NCBI RefSeq assembly: GCF_030409325.1
Contig: NZ_JAUFPR010000008.1
Coordinates: 310,001 to 374,000, forward strand
From: Mucilaginibacter aquaedulcis
GTDB lineage: Bacteria; Bacteroidota; Bacteroidia; Sphingobacteriales; Sphingobacteriaceae
Direction of reading: 5' to 3'
DNA length: 64,000 nt
Shown here: piece after piece, positions 16,620 through 24,618 of the stretch
Position numbering within the stretch: position 1 is the stretch's first letter
Layout of the letters: every line of letters starts with the position of its first letter
Position numbers and translations under genes: made by a program
The notes under the pieces: model-generated
The model's database searches: none
What the model was told of the DNA's origin: nothing
The model's input: the letters and a program-made list of their open reading frames with translations, nothing else

Positions 16620-16904
16620 ATGGCAGAGCGGGCATATATAATTGAAATAGAGCAAAACACGCACAACAGCTTCTTTATCAGCTTTGCTGAGGAAAGTTGC
16701 GGTGTTTTATTATGCCCTATAGCTTACGCCCCCGGTGAGTATGTTTTTACTACCAGTATGCTGCTTGCTTTTATCGATTGCCTTGACCTGAATTTTTACC
16801 GTTTCTTTAACTCTGATGATGCCCTCACGGCCGAAAGAATGAAGAGTTTAAACGATCTGCTGGTTTACCTTAACCAGCAGTTGATCAAAAACGTAGTTTC
16901 TTAA
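16620..16904 (+). CDS. hypothetical protein (94 aa)
   Basis: A soluble 94-residue protein starting MAERAYIIEIEQNTHNSFFI. An in-frame stop at 16611 makes the ATG at 16620 the only start. It is predicted alpha/beta, with a hydrophobic ESCGVLLCPIAYAPG strand region and a helical C-terminus (MKSLNDLLVYLNQQLIKN). I do not recognise a family. It converges on the amidotransferase gene with a 4-base gap, so the two share the short spacer at their 3' ends. Confidence 0.6.
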   Translation: MAERAYIIEIEQNTHNSFFISFAEESCGVLLCPIAYAPGEYVFTTSMLLAFIDCLDLNFYRFFNSDDALTAERMKSLNDLLVYLNQQLIKNVVS

Positions 16905-16908
16905 TTTG

Positions 16909-17745
16909 TTATATAGCATCCTGCAAACTCAGCACCGCCTGGTCTAAAAAATTAGGGATGAGTGTTTGGCGGGTATGAGTTAACTTATCCGGATCGTTCA
17001 ACCGGTCAAGCATTTCATTGTATTTGGCTTCGCCGTGCTCATTTACCACTTCCTGCTTTTTTTCATCTTTTAGCAACAGGTTTTTCATGCCGATAGTGCC
17101 CGCCTCGGGGTGAAACTGGGTTGCAAAAAAATAATCATTATAGCGGATGGCCATCATTGCCCGTGGCAGATCAATGTGTGGGCGCTCTTTTTCAATAGCT
17201 ACCAGCTGCATACCCAGCTCCTCAAAACGTTGTTGGTTAGGGTTGATCACCTGCCAACTGCGCGAATCAACAGCATAAAACGGATCGGCAAGGCCTGCCA
17301 AAACAGGTTCATCAATACCTGCCTGGGTTTTATTTACGGGCAAGATCCCAAATGAAGGTGATCTGCGCATATTAATATCGCCCAGTTTATAATGGCGGCA
17401 CATGAGCTGAAAAGAATGGCACACAAACAACATATGCTTTTTATCACTGTTGTTTGAAAGGTTATGATCTTCCAGCTTATCGGTAAGGTTAAAATATTTT
17501 TTCTCCCATTCGGTACCTTCGGTGATCAGCGGATCGCCGGGGCCGCCGCTCGAAATATAGATGTCAAAATCTGTTCCCGGCATTTCGCAGCGCTTGCGCA
17601 CGTCAAAAATGGTGTAGTTTAGGTTCAGATCGTGTTGTGCTTTGTAGCTGTTTAAAATATCCTGGAAACCGCGCATCCCCTCGTTTGCTATCCCATCATA
17701 CAGATCAAGTATCGCTACCCTGATCTCCGGTTTATTTATTGCCAT
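16909..17745 (-). CDS. class I glutamine amidotransferase-like protein
   Basis: GATase-1 fold, 278 residues. The nucleophile is Cys109 in FVCHSFQLMC, the His-Glu pair is His212 and Glu214 in QFHPEAG, and the SGGPGDP loop supplies the oxyanion region. Such domains release ammonia from glutamine or cleave gamma-glutamyl bonds. No synthase domain is fused. It lies 3 bases after the GCS2-type ligase in the same direction, so the two are almost certainly translated together. It may feed ammonia to, or trim the product of, the ligase; that is inference. Confidence 0.93.
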   Translation of the reverse strand: MAINKPEIRVAILDLYDGIANEGMRGFQDILNSYKAQHDLNLNYTIFDVRKRCEMPGTDFDIYISSGGPGDPLITEGTEWEKKYFNLTDKLEDHNLSNNSDKKHMLFVCHSFQLMCRHYKLGDINMRRSPSFGILPVNKTQAGIDEPVLAGLADPFYAVDSRSWQVINPNQQRFEELGMQLVAIEKERPHIDLPRAMMAIRYNDYFFATQFHPEAGTIGMKNLLLKDEKKQEVVNEHGEAKYNEMLDRLNDPDKLTHTRQTLIPNFLDQAVLSLQDAI

Positions 17746-17748
17746 TTG

Positions 17749-18846
17749 TTATAATCCCTTTAAAGTTTGTGAGGTAATAAAATCTACCACGTCTGCAAAG
17801 TTATTATTTTGTTGGTAAATGGCTAACTGCCTGTCGGCGCCGGTGCCGTGTTCCAGTATCTTGTGAACATATTGCAGGTCATCGCGCGAGCCCAGATCGT
17901 CAACCACATCGTCAACAAAGTCAAGCAGCTCTAATACCAGCGACCGTGTGTTCACTTCCATCTCTTTACCAAAATCAATCATCTTGCCGTCGATACCATA
18001 ACGGGCGGCGCGCCATTTATTTTCGTTAATAAGGGCTCGCGAGTAGGTGATAAACTTCATGTTTTGCTGCCTCAGCTTATAAAGTTTGGCACATAATGCC
18101 TGAAACAGCGCTGTAAAGGCAATGGTTTCATCAACCAGCATAGGGCAATCGCAAATGCGAAACTCTATGGTTTCAAAGAATGGGTGTACCCGGATATCCC
18201 ACCATATTTTTTTGGCGTTATCAATACAATTGGTTTTTACCAGCAGTTTAATATAGTTATCATACTCCTCAATACTGCTGAAAACATCGGGTATGCCGGT
18301 TCGTGGAAATTTGTCGAAAACCTTAGTCCGGAATGATTTAAATCCGGTATTACGTGCTTCCCAAAAAGGCGAATTGGTGGATAGCGCAAACACATGCGGT
18401 AAAAAATACCTTACCTGGTTGGCAATATGAATAGCCATATCGCGCGATTGGATACCCACATGCACGTGTAAACCAAAAATGAGGTTTGAGCGGGCAGCCT
18501 CCTGCATTTCATCAACAATTTCAAAATACCGCGGATGGTCTGTAATCAACTGGTGCTGCCAGTGCGAAAAGGGGTGAGTGCCCGCAGCACCAATACGCAG
18601 GCCAATATCGCCGGCAAGCTGGGCCACAGTGGTGCGAAGCTTACTTACCTCGGCACGGGCTTCCTGGGTATTATGGCAAATGTGGGTGCCAACTTCCACC
18701 ACGGCCTGATGCATTTCTGCCTTTACCTGGTCTTCATGGATCTTTTGCGCACTATCCACAATTTTTTGCTCGTGCGATTTTAGCTCCCTCGTTACAGGGT
18801 CAATCACCATAAATTCTTCTTCAACACCTAAGGTAAACTCGTTCAT
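17749..18846 (-). CDS. GCS2-type carboxylate-amine ligase (YbdK-like)
   Basis: Glutamate-cysteine ligase family 2 fold of 365 residues. The signature GVEEEFMVIDPVTREL is at the N-terminus, and metal and nucleotide residues are expected in the EMHQAVVEVGTH and FGLHVHVGI segments. YbdK-like enzymes join a carboxylate (often glutamate) to an amine using ATP; few have a known cellular substrate. The gene precedes the amidotransferase by 3 bases and is separated from the ATP-grasp gene by a repeat-filled 365-bp gap. Confidence 0.95.
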   Translation of the reverse strand: MNEFTLGVEEEFMVIDPVTRELKSHEQKIVDSAQKIHEDQVKAEMHQAVVEVGTHICHNTQEARAEVSKLRTTVAQLAGDIGLRIGAAGTHPFSHWQHQLITDHPRYFEIVDEMQEAARSNLIFGLHVHVGIQSRDMAIHIANQVRYFLPHVFALSTNSPFWEARNTGFKSFRTKVFDKFPRTGIPDVFSSIEEYDNYIKLLVKTNCIDNAKKIWWDIRVHPFFETIEFRICDCPMLVDETIAFTALFQALCAKLYKLRQQNMKFITYSRALINENKWRAARYGIDGKMIDFGKEMEVNTRSLVLELLDFVDDVVDDLGSRDDLQYVHKILEHGTGADRQLAIYQQNNNFADVVDFITSQTLKGL

Positions 18847-18950
18847 AATTGGTTTTCTTTTCTAATCTTCAATGCCATTTCGCCCGTAGGAAGAAACTAT
18901 CTCTTGAGCGATAGCGAAAAATCTTGTACTCGAGTATGCTGCATGTATAT

Positions 18951-18981
18951 GATCTCTCCTCGTACCTCGTTCGAGATGACA
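18951..18981 (-). repeat. dispersed repeat, exact inverted partner of 30898-30928
   Basis: These 31 bases (beginning GATCTCTCCTCGTACC) are the exact reverse complement of 30898-30928, with no mismatches. They belong to the TGTCAT-ended intergenic family. The element lies between the GCS2 and ATP-grasp genes. Confidence 0.8.
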
Positions 18982-19008
18982 GTTTGTGTTTTTTGCATGC
19001 TTGCAAAA

Positions 19009-19217
19009 CCCCTTCCTCCTCCTTCCCGAGGGAAGGAATCGCACTTGCCCTGCACTTGTATATATTTTTCAAACTCCCCTCTTGAGAGGGGGTGTGTTTG
19101 GCAGTGCGGTAGCAGGGGTGTGTTCTTTAGTATGATATAAAACCTTAATACTCAATAAACACACCCCTTCGCCCCTCTCAAGAGGGGAATCGCGCTTACC
19201 CTGCACTTATATTATAT
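19009..19217. repeat. nested palindromes framed by direct repeats, GCS2/ATP-grasp gap
   Basis: The gap from 18847 to 19211 has no gene. It contains a TCCTTCCCGAGGGAAGGA palindrome, two CCCCTCTTGAGAGGGG-type palindromes, and a larger inverted repeat GGGGTGTGTT/AACACACCCC with AGTAT/ATACT inside. Two imperfect direct repeats of about 30 bp (19033-19062 and 19186-19217, both GGAATCGC.CTT.CCCTGCAC) frame the palindromes. The right copy runs into the stop codon of the ATP-grasp gene. Confidence 0.65.
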
Positions 19218-20375
19218 CTTTCCGGTTTTTTGAGGTTTTTCTTTTTCTTTTGCTGCTTTTTCTTTCTTTACTTTTTGTTCGGCTTTTGCCTTTGCGGGGG
19301 CAGCAGCTTTTGCCGCCGGAGCTTTTGCTTTAGCTACCTTCTTTACCTTACCCTCAGTTTCAATAGGATGATCAACCTTGCCCACAGAAACATCCTCTTT
19401 TACCTGTTTGGGTTTCGCGCTTACCAGCGGTGTTTTGGCAGCCGAGGTTTTTACATATTCGCCCCAGGTAAGGTTATCCAGGCCGTCTTTCTGGCTTTTG
19501 GCGCGTTCAATAGCGTAATCGGCGGCAGTTTCTACTACCCAGTCAAAGTTTTCCTGGCCAACGCTGGTTACTTCGGCATCGGGAGCCGGGTTGCAGAAAT
19601 CAATAGCGTAGGGGATACCATCACGTACGGCAAACTCAACGGTATTAAAATCATAGCCCAGGTATTGGTTCAGTTTTATAACGTAATCTTTAACCGCATC
19701 CAGTAGTTTTTTGCTGGCCGGGGCCTTGCCATGCTCGTAACGCAGGTGGTGCGGATTGCGCGGTTCGTACTGCATAATGCGCACATGTTTGCCACCAATG
19801 CAATAGCAGCGGAAATAATCATCAAACACTACCTCTTCCTGTAGCATCATTACGTATTGTTTGGTTTGATCGTATTTGTTAAAAAAATCCTCGCGGTTTT
19901 GCAACTGGTAAACTTCCTTCCAGCCACCGCCATCAAAGGGTTTCATATAGGCCGGGAACCCTACATAGTTAAATATCCCGTCCCAATCTAAAGGGTAGGC
20001 AAGGTTGCGGAATGATTTATCTGTGGTATCATCTGGTAGTTCTTTGGAAGGCAGGATCACCGTTTTGGGTACGGGCACGCCCAGCTTTACAGCCAGGGCA
20101 TTATTAAAAAACTTTTCGTCGGCACTCCACCAAAAAGGGTTGTTGATAACCGCAGTACCACTTATAGCAGCGTTTTTGAGTGCCGCCCGGTAAAAAGGGA
20201 CGTCCTGCGATATACGGTCGACAATTACAGCATAGTCCAGCGGTTCGGCCTGCAGCACTTTATCAATGCGAACAAACTCTGCCGAGATGTTTTTTTCGGC
20301 CTTTTGGTTGATGCGGTCAACAAAGGCTTGCGGAAATGAATTTTCCTGTCCGAATAAGATGCCTATTTTTTTCAT
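19212..20375 (-). CDS. ATP-grasp domain protein with Lys/Ala/Pro-rich tail
   Basis: Predicted ATP-dependent carboxylate-amine ligase. Residues 1-310 form an ATP-grasp fold: an N-terminal domain opening MKKIGILFGQENSFPQAF, the nucleotide-binding AYMKPFDGGGWKEVYQL segment, and metal-binding residues in NTVEFAVRDGIPYAIDFCNP. The last 75 or so residues are low complexity and highly basic (repeated KAKAPAAKAAAPAKAK-like stretches), resembling histone H1-like tails. The substrate is unknown. The neighbours (esterase upstream, GCS2 ligase and amidotransferase downstream) suggest a shared biosynthetic pathway. Confidence 0.9.
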   Translation of the reverse strand: MKKIGILFGQENSFPQAFVDRINQKAEKNISAEFVRIDKVLQAEPLDYAVIVDRISQDVPFYRAALKNAAISGTAVINNPFWWSADEKFFNNALAVKLGVPVPKTVILPSKELPDDTTDKSFRNLAYPLDWDGIFNYVGFPAYMKPFDGGGWKEVYQLQNREDFFNKYDQTKQYVMMLQEEVVFDDYFRCYCIGGKHVRIMQYEPRNPHHLRYEHGKAPASKKLLDAVKDYVIKLNQYLGYDFNTVEFAVRDGIPYAIDFCNPAPDAEVTSVGQENFDWVVETAADYAIERAKSQKDGLDNLTWGEYVKTSAAKTPLVSAKPKQVKEDVSVGKVDHPIETEGKVKKVAKAKAPAAKAAAPAKAKAEQKVKKEKAAKEKEKPQKTGKI

Positions 20376-20507
20376 GATGTTTTTCAGTTTGCAGTTGGTA
20401 GTTTGCAGTTAATGTTAATTTTATCTTGAATCTTAGTTCTTAACTCTTGCTGTCCTTAGTCTTTTTTCCTTTAGTCTTTGTTCTTTTCTCTAACCTCACT
20501 CCATCGT

Positions 20508-21215
20508 CTATTTGATGGTTGATAAATAATGCGGGAACATCTCGCGCCAGATTGGCCAGTCGTGAATGGCATTTGGGCGGATATCCAACCAATGATTAAT
20601 GTTTTTTTGGGCTAAAATGTTTGATAGCTGTATGTTATATTCTTTGCAGATGTCGTGCTCTGATGTGCCGAGGATGATATTGATGTTCCACAACGCCTGG
20701 TTATTATCGCCCGGTAAAAAGTCGACCGGGTTATTAAAAAACACATCGTTATTGTAAAAGCCGTCGGTAAACATTCTGATATCAAAGGCACCGCCCATGG
20801 TAAACAGGTGCGCCACCTTTTCGGGGTGTTTAAAGGCGAAGTTTGCGGCATGGTATCCGCCAAAACTGCAGCCTGCCATAGCTACTTTACCTACCCCGGT
20901 TTCATGCATGGCCCAGGGTACCAGTTCATCAACCAGCATTTTATCATACCAGGTATAGTTGCGGGCGCGGTCGGCAGGGTGTATGCCCTTATCGTACCAG
21001 CTGCGATCGTCAATAGTATCAGGGCAATATATTTTTACCAAACCTTCATCAACAAACCAGCGTACACTCTCTATAAGTCCAAAATCTTTATTTTGGTAGT
21101 AACGGCCTTTGGTTGTGGGGAAAAGGATCACGGGGAAACCGCGGTCGCCAAATACCAGCATTTCCAGGTGGGTGTTGAGGTTGGGTGAGTGCCAGCGGTG
21201 ATATTTTTCGGTCAA
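20508..21215 (-). CDS. esterase-like alpha/beta hydrolase
   Basis: Putative esterase of 235 residues. The nucleophile elbow is GCSFG with Ser117, and the catalytic His is likely in the C-terminal AIHDWPIWREMFPHYL segment. There is no signal peptide, so it is probably cytoplasmic. It is first in the minus-strand series esterase - ATP-grasp - GCS2 ligase - amidotransferase and faces a second esterase gene across a 235-bp spacer. The 132-bp spacer to the ATP-grasp gene contains word-like repeats (CAGTTTGCAGTT-type). Confidence 0.88.
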   Translation of the reverse strand: MTEKYHRWHSPNLNTHLEMLVFGDRGFPVILFPTTKGRYYQNKDFGLIESVRWFVDEGLVKIYCPDTIDDRSWYDKGIHPADRARNYTWYDKMLVDELVPWAMHETGVGKVAMAGCSFGGYHAANFAFKHPEKVAHLFTMGGAFDIRMFTDGFYNNDVFFNNPVDFLPGDNNQALWNINIILGTSEHDICKEYNIQLSNILAQKNINHWLDIRPNAIHDWPIWREMFPHYLSTIK

Positions 21216-21308
21216 AATAATGTCTTTTTTATTTGTGACTGTAAGTTAAGAGGTTTGTTTGAGAAAGACAACTGCTTGATTGATTAAAGGTTATATTGAA
21301 CGTAAAAG

Positions 21309-21390
21309 CCTTACCCTGCCCTCTCCAAAAGAGAGGGTTTTGAAGGATTTTAAGTTAAAGTACTCTCCTTTGGAGAGGATTTAGGTGAGG
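21309..21390. repeat. two-hairpin repeat in the divergent esterase spacer
   Basis: The element runs from CCTTACC to GGTGAGG, with inverted ends. It contains CCCTCTC-CAAAA-GAGAGGG and CTCTCC-TTT-GGAGAG. It resembles the gene-end repeats near 4998 and 19080 in base composition and design. Confidence 0.55.
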
Positions 21391-21420
21391 CCAATTTTCT
21401 GAAAAAATAAAAAGATAGCT

Positions 21421-21428
21421 TACTTTTG
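21421..21428 (+). promoter_or_regulatory. -7 element TACTTTTG upstream of the second esterase
   Basis: TACTTTTG is an exact TAnnTTTG match 22 bases before the ATG at 21451. Confidence 0.5.
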
Positions 21429-21450
21429 CGGCCTTAAAATTTGAATAACG

Positions 21451-22266
21451 ATGTATTGGGGCTGGGCTGAAACTGAAATGACGATAACCGAAAAAAATAT
21501 AATTATAAACTCTGCTTTGCTTAACCGCGAGGTTACCTGTACCCTTTTAATGCCCGATGAGCATGAAGTTACAGAACCGCTAAGCCTGTTGCTATTGAAC
21601 GACGGGCAAGAGCTGGATAACCTGGAAGTGAAAGCAGCGCTTGAGCAGTTATATAATACCAACCGCATAAAGCCCGTATTGGTAGCTGCCCTGCACGCAA
21701 GTGACGACAGATTGCAGGAATACGGCGTAGCTGGCAAACCCGATTTTAAAAAGCGTGGCTCAAAGGCCGATGCGTACACGCAGTTTATTATAACAGAATT
21801 ATTACCGCAGATAAAAGCAGAAACAGGTATCAGTGATTTTGAAGTTACTGCCTATGCCGGATCTTCATTAGGAGGCTTATCGGCTTTTGATATTGCCTGG
21901 AACAACAGTGCCACGTTTGATAAAGTGGGTGTATTTTCGGGCTCGTTCTGGTGGCGGAGCAGGGATTTGGGCAAAGGCTACAGCGATACCGACCGCATTA
22001 TGCATTCAGTGATCCGTGATACCGCAGGCAAACCTGAGTTAAAATTCTGGCTGCAAACCGGTACAAAAGATGAAAGCACCGACCGTAATCAAAACGGCAT
22101 CATAGATTCTATTGACGATACCATTGACCTGATCAAAGAACTGGAAAACAAGGGCTACACCCGCCCAGCCGATATACAATATGTAGAGGTAGTTAACGGC
22201 AGCCATGACACCACCACCTGGGCCAAAGCTATGCCTAAGTTTTTGGTTTGGGCGTTTGGGAGGTAG
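21451..22266 (+). CDS. esterase (enterochelin-esterase/Fes-like alpha/beta hydrolase)
   Basis: A 271-residue hydrolase with nucleophile Ser139 in YAGSSLGGLSAF and a likely catalytic His in the C-terminal NGSHDTTTWAK. The LLNDGQELDNL and FSGSFWWRSRD segments are typical of the D-class esterase family that includes enterochelin esterase and antigen 85-like folds. An alternative start is the ATG at 21478 (MTITEKN), which would trim nine residues. It is transcribed away from the first esterase gene, so the shared spacer could coordinate both directions. Confidence 0.88.
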   Translation: MYWGWAETEMTITEKNIIINSALLNREVTCTLLMPDEHEVTEPLSLLLLNDGQELDNLEVKAALEQLYNTNRIKPVLVAALHASDDRLQEYGVAGKPDFKKRGSKADAYTQFIITELLPQIKAETGISDFEVTAYAGSSLGGLSAFDIAWNNSATFDKVGVFSGSFWWRSRDLGKGYSDTDRIMHSVIRDTAGKPELKFWLQTGTKDESTDRNQNGIIDSIDDTIDLIKELENKGYTRPADIQYVEVVNGSHDTTTWAKAMPKFLVWAFGR

Positions 22267-22318
22267 GTGATTGGTGGGAGTGTATGGAGCGGGGAGCGAA
22301 GATAACGCATAAAATTTC

Positions 22319-22453
22319 TGTCATTTCCATAAGTTGGGAGGGGTGGGTGCGAAGAAGAAATCCTGTACTCCCTGTAACTGTCGGCAGAGCATAGCGCAGA
22401 AGATTTCTCACCCTCGCCTGGCTTTTGCCCCAACGAGAGGATTCGAAATGACA
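22319..22453. repeat. 135-bp intergenic element with TGTCATTTC/GAAATGACA ends
   Basis: The gap 22267-22707 has no gene. The element begins TGTCATTTC (22319) and ends GAAATGACA (22453), a perfect 9-bp terminal inverted repeat. Its interior is GC-rich. Downstream are a separate inverted repeat GCAAAGTTTG/CAAACTTTGC (22514-22523 and 22561-22570) and then the typA promoter. Confidence 0.65.
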
Positions 22454-22675
22454 ACGTATATAAGTTAGCCAAAAGATACAGTGAGTATCGCTGTCAGAAG
22501 CTTACATAATCAAGCAAAGTTTGTGTTGCCGAACATCTTTAATTCTGTATTAAAGTTATGCAAACTTTGCCTAATCAATGTGTTAAGTTATCTCAGATTG
22601 GCAGTTATTGACATGATTTTTACATAAATGTTTGTCTATAAGTTGCCAATACTTTAAAATCTCATATATTAAACG

Positions 22676-22683
22676 TACCTTTG
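22676..22683 (+). promoter_or_regulatory. typA promoter, -7 element TACCTTTG
   Basis: TACCTTTG matches TAnnTTTG exactly and lies 24 bases before the typA ATG at 22708. A TTTA at 22653 is at a plausible -33 spacing. Confidence 0.6.
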
Positions 22684-22707
22684 CGCCAAATTTTAGGGAG
22701 CATTTTC

Positions 22708-24519
22708 ATGCAAAAAATAAGAAACATTGCGATTATCGCACACGTTGACCACGGTAAAACCACATTGGTTGACAAAATATTACACAGTTGTTCAATATTC
22801 AGAGATAACGAATCAACCGGTGAGCTGATACTGGATAATAATGACCTGGAGCGTGAGCGAGGAATTACCATCGTATCCAAAAACGTTTCAGTAAGGTACA
22901 AAGATGTTAAGATCAACATTATTGATACCCCTGGTCACGCCGATTTTGGTGGTGAGGTTGAGCGTGTATTGAAAATGGCTGATGGTGTGTTATTACTTTG
23001 TGATGCTTTTGAAGGCGCCATGCCTCAAACCCGCTTTGTAACTCAGAAAGCATTGGCTTTAGGCTTAAAACCTATTGTTGTTGTAAACAAGGTTGATAAG
23101 GAAAACTGTCGCCCTGATGAGGTTTACGAACAAATTTTTGAATTATTCTTCAACCTTGAAGCAACTGAAGATCAACTGGACTTCCCTGTTATCTACGGTT
23201 CATCAAAACAAGGCTGGATGAGCACCGACTGGAAAACACCTACTGAAGATATTTTCCCGTTAATGGATGCCATACTTGAAAACATCCCGCCTGCACCTAT
23301 TGCCGAAGGTACACTGCAAATGCAGATCACCTCGTTAGATTATTCATCTTTCGTAGGTCGTATCGCTATCGGTCGTGTAGCTCGTGGTACCATCAAAGAA
23401 AACATGCCGGTATCATTGGTAAAACGCGATGGCACTATCCAAAAATCAAGAATTAAAGAACTATATACGTTTGAAGGTTTAGGTAAAGTACGCGCTACTG
23501 AAGTTAGCTCGGGCGATATCTGTGCCGTAGTAGGTATTGAAGGTTTTGACATCGGTGATACTATTGCTGATTTTGAAAAACCAGAGCAACTGGAAGTAAT
23601 CCACATTGATGAGCCTACTATGAACATGTTGTTCACCATCAATACTTCACCTTTCTTTGGTAAAGAAGGTAAATTTGTTACTTCACGCCACCTGCGCGAT
23701 CGTTTGTACAAAGAGATGGAGAAAAACCTGGCGCTTAAGGTTGTTGAAACCGAATCGCCTGATTCATACTTAGTGTATGGCCGTGGTATCCTCCACTTGT
23801 CAGTACTGATTGAAACCATGCGCCGTGAAGGTTATGAGTTGCAGGTTGGTCAGCCACAGGTTATCATCAAAGAAATTGATGGTGTTAAATGTGAGCCGGT
23901 TGAAACCCTGATCGTTGATGTACCGGGCGATGTTGCCGGTAAGGTAATTGAGTTGGTAACACAACGCAAAGGCGATCTGTTGATCATGGAGCCAAAAGGC
24001 GATTTACAGCACTTAGAGTTTGATATTCCTGCACGTGGTATTATCGGTTTACGTAACAACGTGTTAACCGCTACCGGTGGCGAGGCTATCATGGCTCACC
24101 GCTTTAAAGCATACGAACCATGGAAAGGTCAGATCCCGGGCCGTTTAAATGGTGTATTGGTATCAATGGATACTGGTAAAACTACCGCTTTCGCTATTGA
24201 TAAACTACAGGATCGTGGCAGGTTCCACGTTGATCCGGGAGTTGATATTTACGAAGGTCAAGTTTTAGGCGAGCACATCCGTGATAATGATTTGGTTATT
24301 AACTTAACCAAAGGCAAGCAGTTAACCAACATGCGTGCATCAGGTAGTGATACCAACGTACGTATAGCACCTGCTATTAAATTCTCGTTAGAGGAATCAA
24401 TGGAGTATATCCAGGCTGATGAATACATTGAGGTAACTCCTCAAAGCATCCGTTTGCGTAAAATATACCTGAACGAGAACGAAAGAAAAATCAACGCTAA
24501 AAAATTTACCAGCCAATAA
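22708..24519 (+). CDS. typA: translational GTPase TypA/BipA
   Basis: Ribosome-associated GTPase that helps 50S assembly and stress adaptation. The G1 motif is AHVDHGKTT, switch II is DTPGHADFGGE, and the G4 motif is VNKVDKE. EF-G-like domains and the BipA C-terminal domain follow (ARGIIGLRN, MDTGKTTAFA). The ATG at 22708 gives 603 residues, close to the usual 605-615. A TTG nine codons upstream is inside the promoter and is rejected. A strong terminator follows. Confidence 0.98.
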   Translation: MQKIRNIAIIAHVDHGKTTLVDKILHSCSIFRDNESTGELILDNNDLERERGITIVSKNVSVRYKDVKINIIDTPGHADFGGEVERVLKMADGVLLLCDAFEGAMPQTRFVTQKALALGLKPIVVVNKVDKENCRPDEVYEQIFELFFNLEATEDQLDFPVIYGSSKQGWMSTDWKTPTEDIFPLMDAILENIPPAPIAEGTLQMQITSLDYSSFVGRIAIGRVARGTIKENMPVSLVKRDGTIQKSRIKELYTFEGLGKVRATEVSSGDICAVVGIEGFDIGDTIADFEKPEQLEVIHIDEPTMNMLFTINTSPFFGKEGKFVTSRHLRDRLYKEMEKNLALKVVETESPDSYLVYGRGILHLSVLIETMRREGYELQVGQPQVIIKEIDGVKCEPVETLIVDVPGDVAGKVIELVTQRKGDLLIMEPKGDLQHLEFDIPARGIIGLRNNVLTATGGEAIMAHRFKAYEPWKGQIPGRLNGVLVSMDTGKTTAFAIDKLQDRGRFHVDPGVDIYEGQVLGEHIRDNDLVINLTKGKQLTNMRASGSDTNVRIAPAIKFSLEESMEYIQADEYIEVTPQSIRLRKIYLNENERKINAKKFTSQ

Positions 24520-24544
24520 TTGGTAAGGTAAATTAACATACAGG

Positions 24545-24571
24545 GCCCTCCGCAAAACGGAGGGCTTTTTT
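24545..24571 (+). terminator. terminator after typA
   Basis: GCCCTCCG-CAAAA-CGGAGGGC is a perfect 8-bp GC stem followed by six T residues. Confidence 0.93.
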
Positions 24572-24604
24572 GTGTTATATACTGCTGCATTTGCATAAAA
24601 AACT

Positions 24605-24612
24605 TAGATTTG
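24605..24612 (+). promoter_or_regulatory. -7 element TAGATTTG, near-leaderless
   Basis: TAGATTTG matches TAnnTTTG and ends only 6 bases before the ATG at 24619. Transcription would then start at or next to the start codon. Confidence 0.55.
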
Positions 24613-24618
24613 GCCCCC

